From Amycolatopsis aidingensis (lineage in GTDB: Bacteria; Actinomycetota; Actinomycetes; Mycobacteriales; Pseudonocardiaceae), in assembly GCF_018885265.1 (NCBI RefSeq), contig NZ_CP076538.1, positions 4,872,001 to 4,936,000 on the forward strand: a stretch of DNA of 64,000 bases, read 5' to 3'. Both the position numbers and the translations under genes were made by a program. Below the pieces are notes generated by a model. That model did no database searches and was not told the DNA's origin. It saw only the letters and a list, made by a program, of their open reading frames with translations. Shown here piece by piece: positions 48,234-57,549 of the stretch; the stretch's first letter is position 1; each line of letters opens with the position of its first letter.

Positions 48234-49415
48234 CCAGCCGGTGCGGGTGGCCCAGTCCTCGGCCCGCTGGAAAGCCGCGTTGACCCAGCCCTGCTTGTCC
48301 TCGGCGTAACCGAAGACGGTGCCGTCCGCGGCATGCGCCTCGGCAAGGCGCCGCTTGTGCCCGGCATAGGCGTCCCGTTCCGCGGGTTCGGCGCGCAGCC
48401 AGTCGCGAAACAGCAGGGCCAGCCGCCAGGCAGGGCCATCGGCCGGGCGCACATGCAGGTTCACCGGCCGCCCGGGGTCGGCGCCGGTGTGCAGCCGCTT
48501 GGCCCAGCGCGCCGGACCGTCCCCATCCTGCGGATCGTCGGACCAGTCCCCCGGCTCGCGCAGGAAGCCCGCGCCGCCAAGCGATTCGGCGATCGCGTCG
48601 GCATCGGCCAGCGTGGGAACGGTCAGCTGGAGGTCCAGCACGTCCTTGGCAGGCAGGCCGGGCACCGCGGTGGATCCGATGTGGTCGGCCCGTACCGCGC
48701 GCTCTCCCGCCGCCAGCCGCACCCTGGCCAGTGCCCGCGCGGCCTGGTCGGGCCAGGACTCGTCGTAGGCCGTGATCACCGGGGACCGCTGCGCCCGCGG
48801 CCGGTGCAGGCGGAGGTTCGCCTCGAACGGGACCAGCCGGTCGGCCCACAGGGCGTCCACCGCGGACAGCACGATGTCCGGGGCGCCGCCGTTGTCCAGC
48901 CACACGTCGGCTGCCGCCCGGCGCTGGCGCTCATCGGCCTGCGCGGCGATGCGGGCGCGGGCGTCCTGCTCGGTCATGCCACGGGACTCGGCCAGCCGCC
49001 GCACCCGCACGTCCTCCGCGGCATCCACCACGACCACCAGGTGATAATGCGCGGCCAGCCCGTTCTCCACCAGCAGCGGGATGTCGTGCACGAGCACCGC
49101 GTCCGCGGGCGCGCGCTGCATCAGCTCCGCGGTGCGGGCGCCGACCAGGGGATGCACGATGCCGTTCAGCCTGCGCCGGGACTCCTCGTCGGCGAACGCC
49201 CTGGCCGCCAGCGCCTGCCGGTCCAGGCTGCCGTCCGCGGCCAGCACCCCGGTGCCGAAGGCGGCGACCACCTCGGCCAGGCCCTCGGTGCCCGGTTCCA
49301 CCACCTGCCTGGCCAGCGCGTCCGCGTCGATCAGCACCGCGCCGTGCTCGGCAAGCCGATTGGCCACCGTGGACTTTCCGGCGCCGATCCCGCCCGTCAA
49401 CCCGACTCGCAGCAT
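48222..49415 (-). CDS. coaE: Dephospho-CoA kinase fused to GrpB/UPF0157 domain
   Basis: Protein of 397 residues. Residues 1-195 are CoaE: P-loop [25 protein letters not shown], and [13 protein letters not shown] near the lid; it phosphorylates dephospho-CoA in the last step of CoA synthesis. Residues about 210-395 form a GrpB-like nucleotidyltransferase-fold domain ([40 protein letters not shown]) as in mycobacterial CoaE; its role is unclear. ATG 49415 gives the family-typical [12 protein letters not shown] 49424 is possible. Downstream of rpsA on the same strand. Confidence 0.95.
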   Translation of the reverse strand: MLRVGLTGGIGAGKSTVANRLAEHGAVLIDADALARQVVEPGTEGLAEVVAAFGTGVLAADGSLDRQALAARAFADEESRRRLNGIVHPLVGARTAELMQRAPADAVLVHDIPLLVENGLAAHYHLVVVVDAAEDVRVRRLAESRGMTEQDARARIAAQADERQRRAAADVWLDNGGAPDIVLSAVDALWADRLVPFEANLRLHRPRAQRSPVITAYDESWPDQAARALARVRLAAGERAVRADHIGSTAVPGLPAKDVLDLQLTVPTLADADAIAESLGGAGFLREPGDWSDDPQDGDGPARWAKRLHTGADPGRPVNLHVRPADGPAWRLALLFRDWLRAEPAERDAYAGHKRRLAEAHAADGTVFGYAEDKQGWVNAAFQRAEDWATRTGWSPS

Positions 49416-49593
49416 GGCGGCCATTCAACCAGTCCGCCCCTGCCCGGCGCCCGGCGCTCCGGGATTGCCGACGCAGAGCCACTGACCGTGTCGTTATCCA
49501 ACTGAGGTGAGTGACACGCCGCAAGGTTCACACGTTTTCACTCCTGGTTTGCGTACCGTGCCGTGCGACGGTGATCGCCCATACGGAGGAACG

Positions 49594-49806
49594 ATGCCCG
49601 CCAGCAAGCATGTCGGACGGCACCGGCTCGGGACCCCGGGCCTGGTGCACTGCGTCATGCACCGCCCGGTTGCCGAGGCACTCGCGGAGTACCGGCGCAA
49701 CTGGTTGACCGCGCTGCTGATCCCGGCCAAGCACAGCCTCGCCGGGCTGCGGCGCAGGGCCCGCGCTGCCGCGTACGAGCGCGCCTGGGCGCCAGCTACG
49801 ACCTGA
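49594..49806 (+). CDS. Small hypothetical protein between coaE and rpsA
   Basis: Protein of 70 residues, basic and probably helical (ALAEYRRNWLTALLIPAKHS, then RRRARAAAYERAW). Strong support for translation comes from ACGGAGGAACG directly before ATG 49594. I do not recognise the family. It is the only plus-strand gene in this minus-strand housekeeping stretch. The preceding 178 bases upstream of coaE hold no clear promoter. Confidence 0.55.
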   Translation: MPASKHVGRHRLGTPGLVHCVMHRPVAEALAEYRRNWLTALLIPAKHSLAGLRRRARAAAYERAWAPATT

Positions 49807-49904
49807 GAACAGGCACTGAGCGCGCCCGCACCACGGGAATTCGGCGACGAATTCCCGCTTTGTCCTGCCCTGAATCCCTTTCGGCAGATCGGAGTCGCAC
49901 GCAG

Positions 49905-49942
49905 GGGGATGCCCCGGTCCGTTGCCGGACCGGGGCATCCCC
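49905..49942 (-). terminator. Strong hairpin terminator downstream of rpsA
   Basis: GGGGATGCCCCGGTCC (49905-49920) and its perfect complement (49927-49942) enclose the loop GTTGCC, a 16-base GC-rich stem starting 21 bases past the rpsA stop. There is no long T run on either side, so it is a stem-type actinobacterial terminator, probably bidirectional with the small plus-strand gene ending at 49806. Confidence 0.8.
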
Positions 49943-49963
49943 TTGTCGCTATCCGGGTGTCGC

Positions 49964-51475
49964 TCAGGCGCCGCCGGAGAGCTTCTCCCGCAGCGCGGCG
50001 AGCTGCTCGTCGCTGGCCAGCGTGCCACCGGAGGCGGCCTGGTTCGACTCGCCCTGGGCGGAGGAGTAGCCGCCACCCTGCTCGGCAGCATCCTCGGTGT
50101 CGCCTGCGACGCTCTGCGCCGCCGCCTCGGCGTCGGCCTCGGCTGCCTTGGCGATCTGCCGCATGTGCTGCTCGTAGCGGGCGTGGGCCTCGGCGTACTG
50201 CCGCTCCCACTCCTCACGCTGCTTGTCGTAGCCCTCCTGCCACTCCTGGGTGTCCGGGTCGAAGCCCTCGGGGTAGATGTAGTTCCCCTGTTCGTCGTAC
50301 TCGGCGATCATGCCGTACTGCGTCGGGTCGAACTCGGTGTCCAGGGTGACGCCCTCGTTGGCCTGCTTCAGCGAAAGCGAGATCCGCCTGCGGTCCAGGT
50401 CGATGTCGATGACCTTGACCATGACATCGCCGTTGACCTGCACGACCTGCTCCGGGATCTCCACGTGGCGCTCGGCCAGCTCGGAGATGTGCACCAGGCC
50501 CTCGATGCCCTCCTCGACGCGGACGAACGCGCCGAACGGGACGAGCTTGGTGACCTTGCCCGGCACGATCTGGCCGATCGCGTGGGTGCGGGCGAACTGG
50601 CGCCACGGGTCTTCCTGGGTGGCCTTAAGGGACAGGGACACGCGCTCGCGGTCCATGTCGACTTCCAGCACCTCGACGGTGACTTCCTGGCCGACCTCGA
50701 CGACCTCGCTCGGGTGGTCGATGTGCTTCCAGGACAGTTCCGAGACGTGCACCAGGCCGTCCACGCCGCCGAGGTCCACGAACGCACCGAAGTTGACGAT
50801 CGAGGAGACGACGCCCTTGCGGACCTGGCCCTTGGCAAGCGCGTTGAGGAACTCGCTGCGCACCTCGGACTGAGTCTGCTCAAGGTAGGCGCGGCGGGAG
50901 AGCACCACATTGTTGCGGTTCTTGTCCAGCTCGATGATCTTCGCCTCGAGCTCGCGGCCCACGTAGGGCTGCAGGTCCCGCACGCGGCGCATCTCGACCA
51001 GCGAGGCCGGAAGGAAGCCGCGCAGCCCGATGTCCAGGATCAGGCCGCCCTTGACGACCTCGATGACGGTGCCCTTGACCGGCTCGTCCTTCTCCTTGAG
51101 CTCCTCGATGGTGCCCCAGGCGCGCTCGTACTGCGCCCGCTTCTTGGAGAGGATCAGCCGACCTTCCTTGTCCTCCTTCTGCAGGACAAGAGCCTCGACT
51201 TCGTCACCGACAGTGACAACCTCGGCAGGATCGACATCGTGCTTGATGGACAGTTCGCGCGAGGGGATGACGCCCTCGGTCTTGTACCCGATGTCCAGCA
51301 GAACTTCGTCGCGGTCGACCTTGACGATCGTGCCTTCGACGATATCGCCATCGTTGAAGTACTTGATGGTCTTGTCGATGGCGGCGAGGAAGTCCTCCTC
51401 CGTCCCGACGTCGTTGATCGCGACTTGCTGAGCCTGCGCGGGGGCAGTCGGGGCGGTGGTGGTGTCGGTGGTCAT
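49964..51475 (-). CDS. rpsA: 30S ribosomal protein S1
   Basis: RNA-binding ribosomal protein of 503 residues with four S1 OB-fold repeats starting near 37, 122, 208 and 293 (GDIVEGTIVKVDRDEVLLDI, KGTVIEVVKGGLILDIGLRG, KGVVSSIVNFGAFVDLGGVD, PGKVTKLVPFGAFVRVEEGI). A long acidic, Ala/Gln-rich tail ends in AALREKLSGGA, as in other actinobacteria. It delivers mRNA to the ribosome. ATG 51475 starts MTTDTTTAPTAPAQ; upstream frame extension to 51556 is leader sequence. A promoter at 51691-51720 implies a 5' untranslated leader of about 200 bases. Confidence 0.98.
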   Translation of the reverse strand: MTTDTTTAPTAPAQAQQVAINDVGTEEDFLAAIDKTIKYFNDGDIVEGTIVKVDRDEVLLDIGYKTEGVIPSRELSIKHDVDPAEVVTVGDEVEALVLQKEDKEGRLILSKKRAQYERAWGTIEELKEKDEPVKGTVIEVVKGGLILDIGLRGFLPASLVEMRRVRDLQPYVGRELEAKIIELDKNRNNVVLSRRAYLEQTQSEVRSEFLNALAKGQVRKGVVSSIVNFGAFVDLGGVDGLVHVSELSWKHIDHPSEVVEVGQEVTVEVLEVDMDRERVSLSLKATQEDPWRQFARTHAIGQIVPGKVTKLVPFGAFVRVEEGIEGLVHISELAERHVEIPEQVVQVNGDVMVKVIDIDLDRRRISLSLKQANEGVTLDTEFDPTQYGMIAEYDEQGNYIYPEGFDPDTQEWQEGYDKQREEWERQYAEAHARYEQHMRQIAKAAEADAEAAAQSVAGDTEDAAEQGGGYSSAQGESNQAASGGTLASDEQLAALREKLSGGA

Positions 51476-51690
51476 TAGGTCGGTTGCTCCGATTATGGCT
51501 TGGTCTTGGGGTGTGCAGTTTGCGTGCGCCGTGGGAGACAGGCGACTACCATGCATACCGCCACATCGTCTGCATCGTCCGACGAGGAACGGCCGCGAGC
51601 ATCACCAAGCGGTGCGCGACCCCGAGTCCCAGAGCGAACGCCTGAACACTGCTGGGTGAAAGGCAGCGCGAACCCACTGCGCTAACAAGT

Positions 51691-51720
51691 ATCCTACGCG
51701 GCCGCCCGACGGCGACACAA
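51691..51720 (-). promoter_or_regulatory. Putative rpsA promoter
   Basis: On the minus strand TTGTGT (51720-51715), an 18-base spacer and TAGGAT (51696-51691) form a sigma70-type promoter. Transcription would start near 51684 and give a leader of about 210 bases before the rpsA ATG. The 292-base gap 51476-51767 contains this element, the leader and the methyltransferase ribosome-binding site; I saw no other structure in it. Confidence 0.4.
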
Positions 51721-51767
51721 ACAGGGTCTCCCCCGACGGAGCGGCACCAGTTGGGAGGATCGCCACC

Positions 51768-52640
51768 GTGCCCCAGCCACCATCGACCAGCCAGGTCGGC
51801 CCGGCCGTCGACCGCCACGAACGCGCGGAGGAACGGCTGGGCACCACCGGCGTCGCCTACCGCGAGGTGGGCGCGGCCGAGGCGACCGCGGCCAACCTGG
51901 CGTGGTGGGACGCGGACGCCGACGAGTACCAGGCCACCCACCGCGAGTTCCTCGGCGCGGCCGACTTCGTGTGGTGCCCGGAAGGGCTACGCGAGGCCGA
52001 AGCCCGGTTGCTCGGCGAGGTGCGCGGCAGGTCGGTACTGGAGGTCGGCTGCGGTTCCGCGCCGTGCACCCGCTGGCTGGCCGAGCAGGGCGCACGCGCG
52101 GTCGGCATCGACCTCTCCGCGGGGATGCTGCGGCACGCGCTGGCCGATCACCGCCGGACCGGCGCGGACGCACCGTTGATCCAGGCGAGCGCCGAGCGGT
52201 TGCCGCTGGCCACCGGGAGCTTCGACGCCGTCTGCTCGGCCTTCGGCGCGGTGCCGTTCGTGGCCGAACTGGACGCGGTCTTCGCCGAGGTGGCCAGGGT
52301 GCTGCGACCGGGAGGGCGCTGGGTGTTCGCGGTGACGCATCCGATGCGCTGGATCTTCCCCGACGATCCCGGCCCGGCCGGGCTGACCGCGACCCAGCCG
52401 TACTTCGACCGCACCCCGTACGTCGAGGTGAACGCCGAGGGCACGGCGACCTACGTGGAGTACCACCGCACCATGGGCGACTACGTGCGCGCGCTGGCCC
52501 GCGCGGGCTTCCGGCTGGCCGACCTGATCGAACCGGAGTGGCCCGAAGGGCACACCAGGGTCTGGGGCCAGTGGAGTCCGTTGCGCGGCAAGCTGTTCCC
52601 CGGTACCGCGATCTTCTCGGCCGTCGCGGCAGGCGGGTAG
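51768..52640 (+). CDS. Class I SAM-dependent methyltransferase
   Basis: Protein of 290 residues with a Rossmann SAM site: motif I VLEVGCGSAPCTRWLAEQGA near 91-110, motif II GIDLSAGMLRHA, then FDAVCSAFGAVPFVAELDAV and VLRPGGRWVFAVTHPMRW. The substrate is unknown. The GTG start is preceded by GGGAGGATCGCC. Plus strand, divergent from rpsA; the GNAT gene follows after ten bases, so they form an operon. Confidence 0.9.
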   Translation: MPQPPSTSQVGPAVDRHERAEERLGTTGVAYREVGAAEATAANLAWWDADADEYQATHREFLGAADFVWCPEGLREAEARLLGEVRGRSVLEVGCGSAPCTRWLAEQGARAVGIDLSAGMLRHALADHRRTGADAPLIQASAERLPLATGSFDAVCSAFGAVPFVAELDAVFAEVARVLRPGGRWVFAVTHPMRWIFPDDPGPAGLTATQPYFDRTPYVEVNAEGTATYVEYHRTMGDYVRALARAGFRLADLIEPEWPEGHTRVWGQWSPLRGKLFPGTAIFSAVAAGG

Positions 52641-52650
52641 CGCACCGCCG

Positions 52651-53568
52651 GTGCGGGAACTGGTGCTCGCCCAGTCGGCGCGGTTCGCCGCGCTGGACCC
52701 GCTGCTGCCCGAGCCTGCCGAACCGCCGGAAGGCGAGTGGCTCACCGCCACCCTGCCCGATGGCCACAGGGTGGCCGGTGTCCTCTACCGCGCCCGGCAC
52801 GCACCCGGCTCCCCCGCCAGCCTGTGGGCGGCCACGGCGAGCTGGGAGCTGACCCCGCTGCTCGGGGACACCGGCGGTGCGGGCATGGCGGCGCTGCTCG
52901 GGGCGCTGCGCCGCAGGCTGGACCGGGAACGGGTGGGCCAGGACTCGGCCTGCGCCGTCACCTGGCCCAGCCGCGATGCCGAGGTGACCAGTGTGCTGCT
53001 GAACCATGGCCTGGTCCCGCTGAACGCGCTCGGGGTGCGGTCGCGGCCGCCGCCTGCCCTGGCCGGTGCAGGCCACCCGGAGGTGGTGATCCGGCCAGCC
53101 CGCGCCGCGGACGAGGAGGAGGTCGCCGCGCTGCGGATGGCGGAACTGCAGTACTCCGCGCTGGTCGGGCCGAACACGGTACGGGCGGACGCCGCGCAGG
53201 TACTCGCCGCCGAGGTACGCGCGCAGCTGCGGCGGGGCGACCCGGCCTGGCTCGCCGAGTCGGCCGGGCTGGCCGTGGGGCTGGTCGGCTGCGGCTGGGG
53301 CAGCCCGGACGGCGAGCAACGGATCCGGCTGCGGCCGGGGCGCTGGGGCCAGTTGCGCACCCTGTCGGTGCTGCCAGCGGCCCGGGGCGCGGGTATCGGC
53401 AGGGCGCTGACCGCGGTGGCGCACGACGCGCTGCGGGCGGGCGGGGCCGGGGGTACATTCCTGTTCTACAGTCCGGCGAATCCGCTCTCCTCGGTGTTCT
53501 GGCACCGGCAGGGTTACCGGCCACTGTGGACGTTCTGGGAGGTTCGTCCGGCTTCGGCGCTGCGCTGA
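52651..53568 (+). CDS. Two-module GNAT acetyltransferase
   Basis: Protein of 305 residues. The C-terminal half (about 148-300) is a complete GNAT domain: VVIRPARAADEEEVAALRMA, acetyl-CoA loop LSVLPAARGAGIGRALTAVA and NPLSSVFWHRQGYRPLW. The N-terminal 145 residues look like a degenerate second GNAT-like half (CAVTWPSRDAEVTSVLLNHG) without a clear acetyl-CoA loop, as in other bipartite actinobacterial GNATs. Ten bases after the methyltransferase stop. The acceptor is unknown. Confidence 0.85.
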   Translation: MRELVLAQSARFAALDPLLPEPAEPPEGEWLTATLPDGHRVAGVLYRARHAPGSPASLWAATASWELTPLLGDTGGAGMAALLGALRRRLDRERVGQDSACAVTWPSRDAEVTSVLLNHGLVPLNALGVRSRPPPALAGAGHPEVVIRPARAADEEEVAALRMAELQYSALVGPNTVRADAAQVLAAEVRAQLRRGDPAWLAESAGLAVGLVGCGWGSPDGEQRIRLRPGRWGQLRTLSVLPAARGAGIGRALTAVAHDALRAGGAGGTFLFYSPANPLSSVFWHRQGYRPLWTFWEVRPASALR

Positions 53569-53648
53569 GCACCCGGGTTCGTAACCTCCGTCACCCGGAC
53601 GTGGGCTACCGCGCGTTTCCCATTGCGGGCGCCCCGTCGTCGGTCTAG

Positions 53649-53674
53649 TTTTGAACTGACTGGTCAGTTCAAAA
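53649..53674. promoter_or_regulatory. TetR operator of the YhgE operon
   Basis: TTTTGAACTGAC and its exact inverse GTCAGTTCAAAA flank two bases, giving twelve-base perfect arms. It ends two bases before the GGAGG ribosome-binding site of the first gene (ATG 53684). This is among the clearest operators in the window and fits the TetR gene that ends the operon at 56870. Confidence 0.82.
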
Positions 53675-53683
53675 GGAGGCCGT

Positions 53684-54382
53684 ATGCAGCTTCGCGCCGA
53701 CCGGGTGTCCCTCGACGGCCCGCACGGCACGTTGTTGCCGTCCACCTCGCTCGCCGTGGCCGACGGTGAGCTGGCGCTGGTGCACGGCGAACCCGGAACC
53801 GGGGTGACCGCGCTCGGCCTCGCCCTGGCAGGCAGGCTGCGCCCGACCACGGGGACGGTGACCGTGGACGAGGTCGCCGACGCTGCCAAGCTGCGTTCCC
53901 TGGTCGCGGTGGTGGACGCCCCCGGGGTCAGCGAACCGGACGAGGCACTGTCGCTGAGCGTGGTCGTCGGCGAGGAGCTGGCACTGGCCGGGCAACCGGC
54001 GGCCGCCGCCGATGTGCGCCGGTGGCTGACCGCGCACGACCTCGCCCCCTATGCCGGGACCCGGTTCGAGCGGATCGAGCCCGCGCTGCGGATCCGGTTG
54101 CTCACCGAGCTGGCGGCCACCCGCGCGGGGGTGGCCGCGCTGGTGCTGGACCGGCCGGACCGGCACACCAGCGAGGTGGAGGACTGGGCGATGGTCGCGC
54201 ACGAGCACGCCGAGCGCGGCCTCGCGGTGCTCGTGCTGACCGCCACCGCCGCGGTCACCGCGTTACCCGCACCGCCGGCCCGCATCGGGCAGCACGACCA
54301 GCCCGCGCCCCAGCGGTGCCGCACCGAGACCGCTGAGACTGCCGAGGCCGGCGCGGCGGGCGATGAAGGAGAGACCCCATGA
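53684..54382 (+). CDS. Degenerate ABC ATPase-like protein of the YhgE operon
   Basis: Protein of 232 residues aligned to an ABC nucleotide-binding domain but lacking essentials. The Walker A reads GEPGTGVT (35-42) with Val41 where the catalytic Lys belongs; there is no LSGGQ (FERIEPALRIRLLTELAATR is in its place); the Walker B equivalent VAALVLDRPDRH has Arg in place of the catalytic Glu. It therefore probably cannot hydrolyse ATP and may be a structural or regulatory partner. The stop overlaps the YhgE start (ATGA). Preceded by GGAGG and a perfect TetR operator. Confidence 0.78.
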   Translation: MQLRADRVSLDGPHGTLLPSTSLAVADGELALVHGEPGTGVTALGLALAGRLRPTTGTVTVDEVADAAKLRSLVAVVDAPGVSEPDEALSLSVVVGEELALAGQPAAAADVRRWLTAHDLAPYAGTRFERIEPALRIRLLTELAATRAGVAALVLDRPDRHTSEVEDWAMVAHEHAERGLAVLVLTATAAVTALPAPPARIGQHDQPAPQRCRTETAETAEAGAAGDEGETP

Positions 54383-56274
54383 GCAGCATCCGGATCGCGC
54401 TCAACGAGCTGCGCAGGCTCAGCAGCGGGACCCTGCCGAAGCTGGCACTGCTGGCGCTGGTCCTGGTCCCGTTGCTGTACGCCTCGCTGTACCTGTACGC
54501 CAACCAGGATCCCTACGGCAGGCTGGACAAGCTGCCGGCCGCGGTGGTCACCAACGACACCGGGGCCACCGACCCGGACGGCAACCACCGGGTGGTCGGC
54601 CGCGAGGTCACCGACGAGCTGGTGAGTTCCAGCAGCTTCCAGTGGCACGAGGTGTCCGCGGAGGAGGCACGGCAGGGGGTGCGAGACGACGACTACGCCT
54701 TCGCGATCACCATCCCGGAGAACTTCTCCACCGCGCTGCTGTCCACAGGGGACTTCCAGCCACAGCAGGCCACGATCACGCTGACCACCAACGACGCCAA
54801 CAACTACCTGGCAGGCACGATCGCCGACCAGGTGGCCGAGCAGGTCAGGGCGACGATCGCGGAGAAGGTCGGCAGCGAGGCGGCGGAACGGTTCCTGGTC
54901 GGCTTCTCCACCATCTACTCCAAGATCAGCGAGGCCACCGAGGGCGCGGGCAAGCTGGCCGAGGGCGCGCAGGAGCTGAAGTCCGGCCAGCAGGAGCTGG
55001 CGAACGGCAGCAAGGAACTGGCGACCAAGACCACCGAGCTGGCGAGCGGGCTGAACACGCTGCGGCAGAGCACCGCGGACCTGCCGCGGCAGTCCAGGGA
55101 GCTGGCCGACGGGGCCAGCCAGGTTGCGCAGGGCAACGCCAGGATCGCCGAGGTGGGCTCGCTGCTCGCCTCCGGTTCCGCGGACCTGCAGGGCAACCTC
55201 GACCAGGCCCGCGCCGATATCCAGCGACAGCTACGGGAGGCCGGGCTGCCGGAGGAGGACATCCAGCGCGCGCTGACCGTGCTCGACCAGCTCCGGCAGC
55301 CGGTCGACCAGGCCGATGCCAAGATCCAGGACGCCTCGGGCAAGCTGAACACCCTGGCCGACGGCGCGAACCAGGTCGCCCAAGGGGCCGCGACGCTGGC
55401 GGGTTCCGCGCCCGCGCTGACCGAGGGCATCGGCACGGCCGCCGACGGGGCCCAGCAGCTCGCCGAGGGCGCCGGGCGGCTGCGCGAGGGGCAGCAGGAG
55501 GCGCTGAGTGGCACCACCGAGCTGGCCAAGGGAGCCACCGACCTGCGCGAAGGGCTCGGCGCGGGGCTCGAGCAGATCCCCAACCCGGACGACCCGACCC
55601 GCACCGCAACGGCGAACACGATCGCCGATCCGGTCGCGATCAACTCGGTTGGCATGTCCTCGGCGGGGACCTACGGGGCGGGGCTGGCGCCGTTCTTCAT
55701 CGGGCTGGCCACCTGGATCGGCGCGTTCGTGCTGTACCTGCTGCTGCGCCCGCTGGCCACCAGGGCACTCACCGCGGGAGCCTCCCCGCTGCGGGTCGCC
55801 ATCGGCGGGTGGCTGCCATCGGCCGTGCTGGGCGTGGCGCAGGTCGTGGTGCTGTTCGGCGCGGTGACCTGGCTGGTCGGAATCCATGTCGAGCATCCGG
55901 CCGCCGCGGTAGGGTTCGTCGTGCTCACCTCGCTGACGTTCACCGCGATCGTGCACGCGCTGAACGCGCTGTTCGGCGCGGTCGGCAAGTTCCTCGGCCT
56001 GGTGCTGCTGGTGCTGCAGCTGGTCAGCGCGGGCGGGACGTTCCCGTGGCAGACCATCCCCGACCCGCTGTACCCGCTGCATGTGGTGCTGCCGATGGGG
56101 TACGTGATCGACGGGCTGCGGCACCTGCTCTACAGCGGGGCCTCGCCGCAGGTGCTCGGTGATATCGGGGTGCTGGTGGCCTATCTCGTCGGCGGGCTGG
56201 CCATCTCGACGCTGGCAGCCTGCAAACGCCGGGTCTGGACGGCGAGCCAGCTCAAACCGGAGCTGAGCCTGTGA
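54379..56274 (+). CDS. YhgE/Pip family membrane protein
   Basis: Membrane protein of 631 residues. One N-terminal helix (LPKLALLALVLVPLLYASLY, 19-38) is followed by a large extracytoplasmic domain with PAAVVTNDTGA and a long heptad-rich coiled coil (about 190-410, repeated LADGA/LAEGA units), then five or six C-terminal helices of ABC-2 type. The family includes phage infection protein Pip and ESX-linked YhgE relatives; it is thought to export or scaffold at the envelope. Coupled to the ATPase-like gene before it (ATGA) and TetR after it (GTGA). Confidence 0.9.
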   Translation: MSSIRIALNELRRLSSGTLPKLALLALVLVPLLYASLYLYANQDPYGRLDKLPAAVVTNDTGATDPDGNHRVVGREVTDELVSSSSFQWHEVSAEEARQGVRDDDYAFAITIPENFSTALLSTGDFQPQQATITLTTNDANNYLAGTIADQVAEQVRATIAEKVGSEAAERFLVGFSTIYSKISEATEGAGKLAEGAQELKSGQQELANGSKELATKTTELASGLNTLRQSTADLPRQSRELADGASQVAQGNARIAEVGSLLASGSADLQGNLDQARADIQRQLREAGLPEEDIQRALTVLDQLRQPVDQADAKIQDASGKLNTLADGANQVAQGAATLAGSAPALTEGIGTAADGAQQLAEGAGRLREGQQEALSGTTELAKGATDLREGLGAGLEQIPNPDDPTRTATANTIADPVAINSVGMSSAGTYGAGLAPFFIGLATWIGAFVLYLLLRPLATRALTAGASPLRVAIGGWLPSAVLGVAQVVVLFGAVTWLVGIHVEHPAAAVGFVVLTSLTFTAIVHALNALFGAVGKFLGLVLLVLQLVSAGGTFPWQTIPDPLYPLHVVLPMGYVIDGLRHLLYSGASPQVLGDIGVLVAYLVGGLAISTLAACKRRVWTASQLKPELSL

Positions 56275-56870
56275 GTGTCCGGTCCGACCTGACGAAGCGG
56301 AAGCTGTTCGAGGCCACGCTGCGGCTGGCCGACAGCAAGGGGCTGATCGGGCTCACCGTGGACGAGATCGCCGCCGAGGCCGGGGTCGCCAAGGGCACGG
56401 TCTACTACAACTTCGGCAGCAAGGACGGGCTGGTCGACGCGCTGCTGCGGTACGGCGTCGACCAGCTCGCCGGGCGGCTGCGCACCGGCGCCCGGGCCGA
56501 GGATCCGGTGGTGGCCCTGGAGTCGCTTGTGGACAGTTCGCTGGAGTTCATCCGGGAACACCGGGGCTTCTCGCAGATCCTGGTCAGCGAGATGTGGCGT
56601 ACCCCTGGCCAGTGGCAGGAGACGCTGACCCTGCTGCGGGAGGAGATCATCTCGATCGTCCGCGAGCTGCTGCACCGGATCGACGAGGCAGGCAGGCTGC
56701 CCGAGGGGGTACGGATCCCGACGGCGGCTGCCGGGCTGTTCGGCACCCTGCTCGTGGTTGCGCTGGACTGGCAGGTGTTCCAGCCGGAGCGCTCCCGCTC
56801 CGAGGTCCGCGACTCGATCATGCTGCTGGCCCGCGGCCTCGCGCGCGAGGTCGGCACCCACCCCAGCTGA
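56271..56870 (+). CDS. TetR family repressor of the YhgE operon
   Basis: Repressor of 199 residues: HTH at 8-55 (FEATLRLADSKGLIGLTVDE, AGVAKGTVYYNFGSKDGLVD) and a helical ligand domain. GTG 56271 overlaps the YhgE stop, so it is translated with the operon it most likely represses through the perfect palindrome at 53649. This gives negative feedback. The inducer is unknown and presumably a membrane-active compound. Confidence 0.9.
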   Translation: MSVRSDLTKRKLFEATLRLADSKGLIGLTVDEIAAEAGVAKGTVYYNFGSKDGLVDALLRYGVDQLAGRLRTGARAEDPVVALESLVDSSLEFIREHRGFSQILVSEMWRTPGQWQETLTLLREEIISIVRELLHRIDEAGRLPEGVRIPTAAAGLFGTLLVVALDWQVFQPERSRSEVRDSIMLLARGLAREVGTHPS

Positions 56871-56886
56871 CCCCGGTTGACTGGGG

Positions 56887-57498
56887 CTACAGGTGGGGGC
56901 GGCGCTGGCCGACCTGGTGCAGCGAGGAGGGGCGGCCGTCCAGCGCGCGGCGCAGCGCGGTGAGCACCCCATCGACGATCTCGGCCTGCGCCAGCGCGCG
57001 GCCACTGTCGCGTTCGGACACCGTGCCGAGCAGCACCTGCTGGGTCGGGTGGCCGGGCAGGACCGGCTCGGCGGGGTCCCCGGCGGGCCCCGCGGCCTGA
57101 CCGCCGGCCACCTCGACCACCGGGGCCGAGGGCGCCAGCAGGCGCTCGACCGCCCCGATGACCGACCGGCGGTAGGACTCGTGCACCCAGGCCACCAGCA
57201 GATCGGCGGGCCCGGTGAGGGCCCGCTCGGCGGAGCGGGCCAGTTCGCGTGGCCGCTCCCACTGGGCCTCAACCCAGATCGCGTGGCCAGGGGCGTCCCT
57301 TCCGGCGGTCGGGAGGTGCCCCTTCGGGCGTAGCGCGTGGCGGGCGGCGGCCCCGGGCCCGCCCTCGGTGCCCCGGAAGGCGATCGGGTTGTAACGACGG
57401 CTCGGCAACACGACCTGCCACCCCTCGACGATCAAGGTCTGCACGACCTTGTCGAGCATGCCGGTGCCGGCGAGGATCAGCGCATTCTTGCCGGACAT
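56887..57498 (-). CDS. Rossmann-fold hypothetical protein
   Basis: Protein of 203 residues opening MSGKNALILAGTGMLDKVVQ, a nucleotide-binding-like beta-alpha-beta turn with GTGMLG-type spacing, then ADLLVAWVHESYRRSVIGAV. It may be an NAD(P)-binding oxidoreductase relative, but no catalytic SDR residues are visible, so only the fold is suggested. ATG 57498 is chosen; the frame extends to 57543. Converges with the TetR gene (16 bases). Confidence 0.65.
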   Translation of the reverse strand: MSGKNALILAGTGMLDKVVQTLIVEGWQVVLPSRRYNPIAFRGTEGGPGAAARHALRPKGHLPTAGRDAPGHAIWVEAQWERPRELARSAERALTGPADLLVAWVHESYRRSVIGAVERLLAPSAPVVEVAGGQAAGPAGDPAEPVLPGHPTQQVLLGTVSERDSGRALAQAEIVDGVLTALRRALDGRPSSLHQVGQRRPHL

Positions 57499-57549
57499 GT
57501 CCGCAACGCTACCGTCGGCCTCCCGTGTGACCAGGGGGTTCAACCTGCA

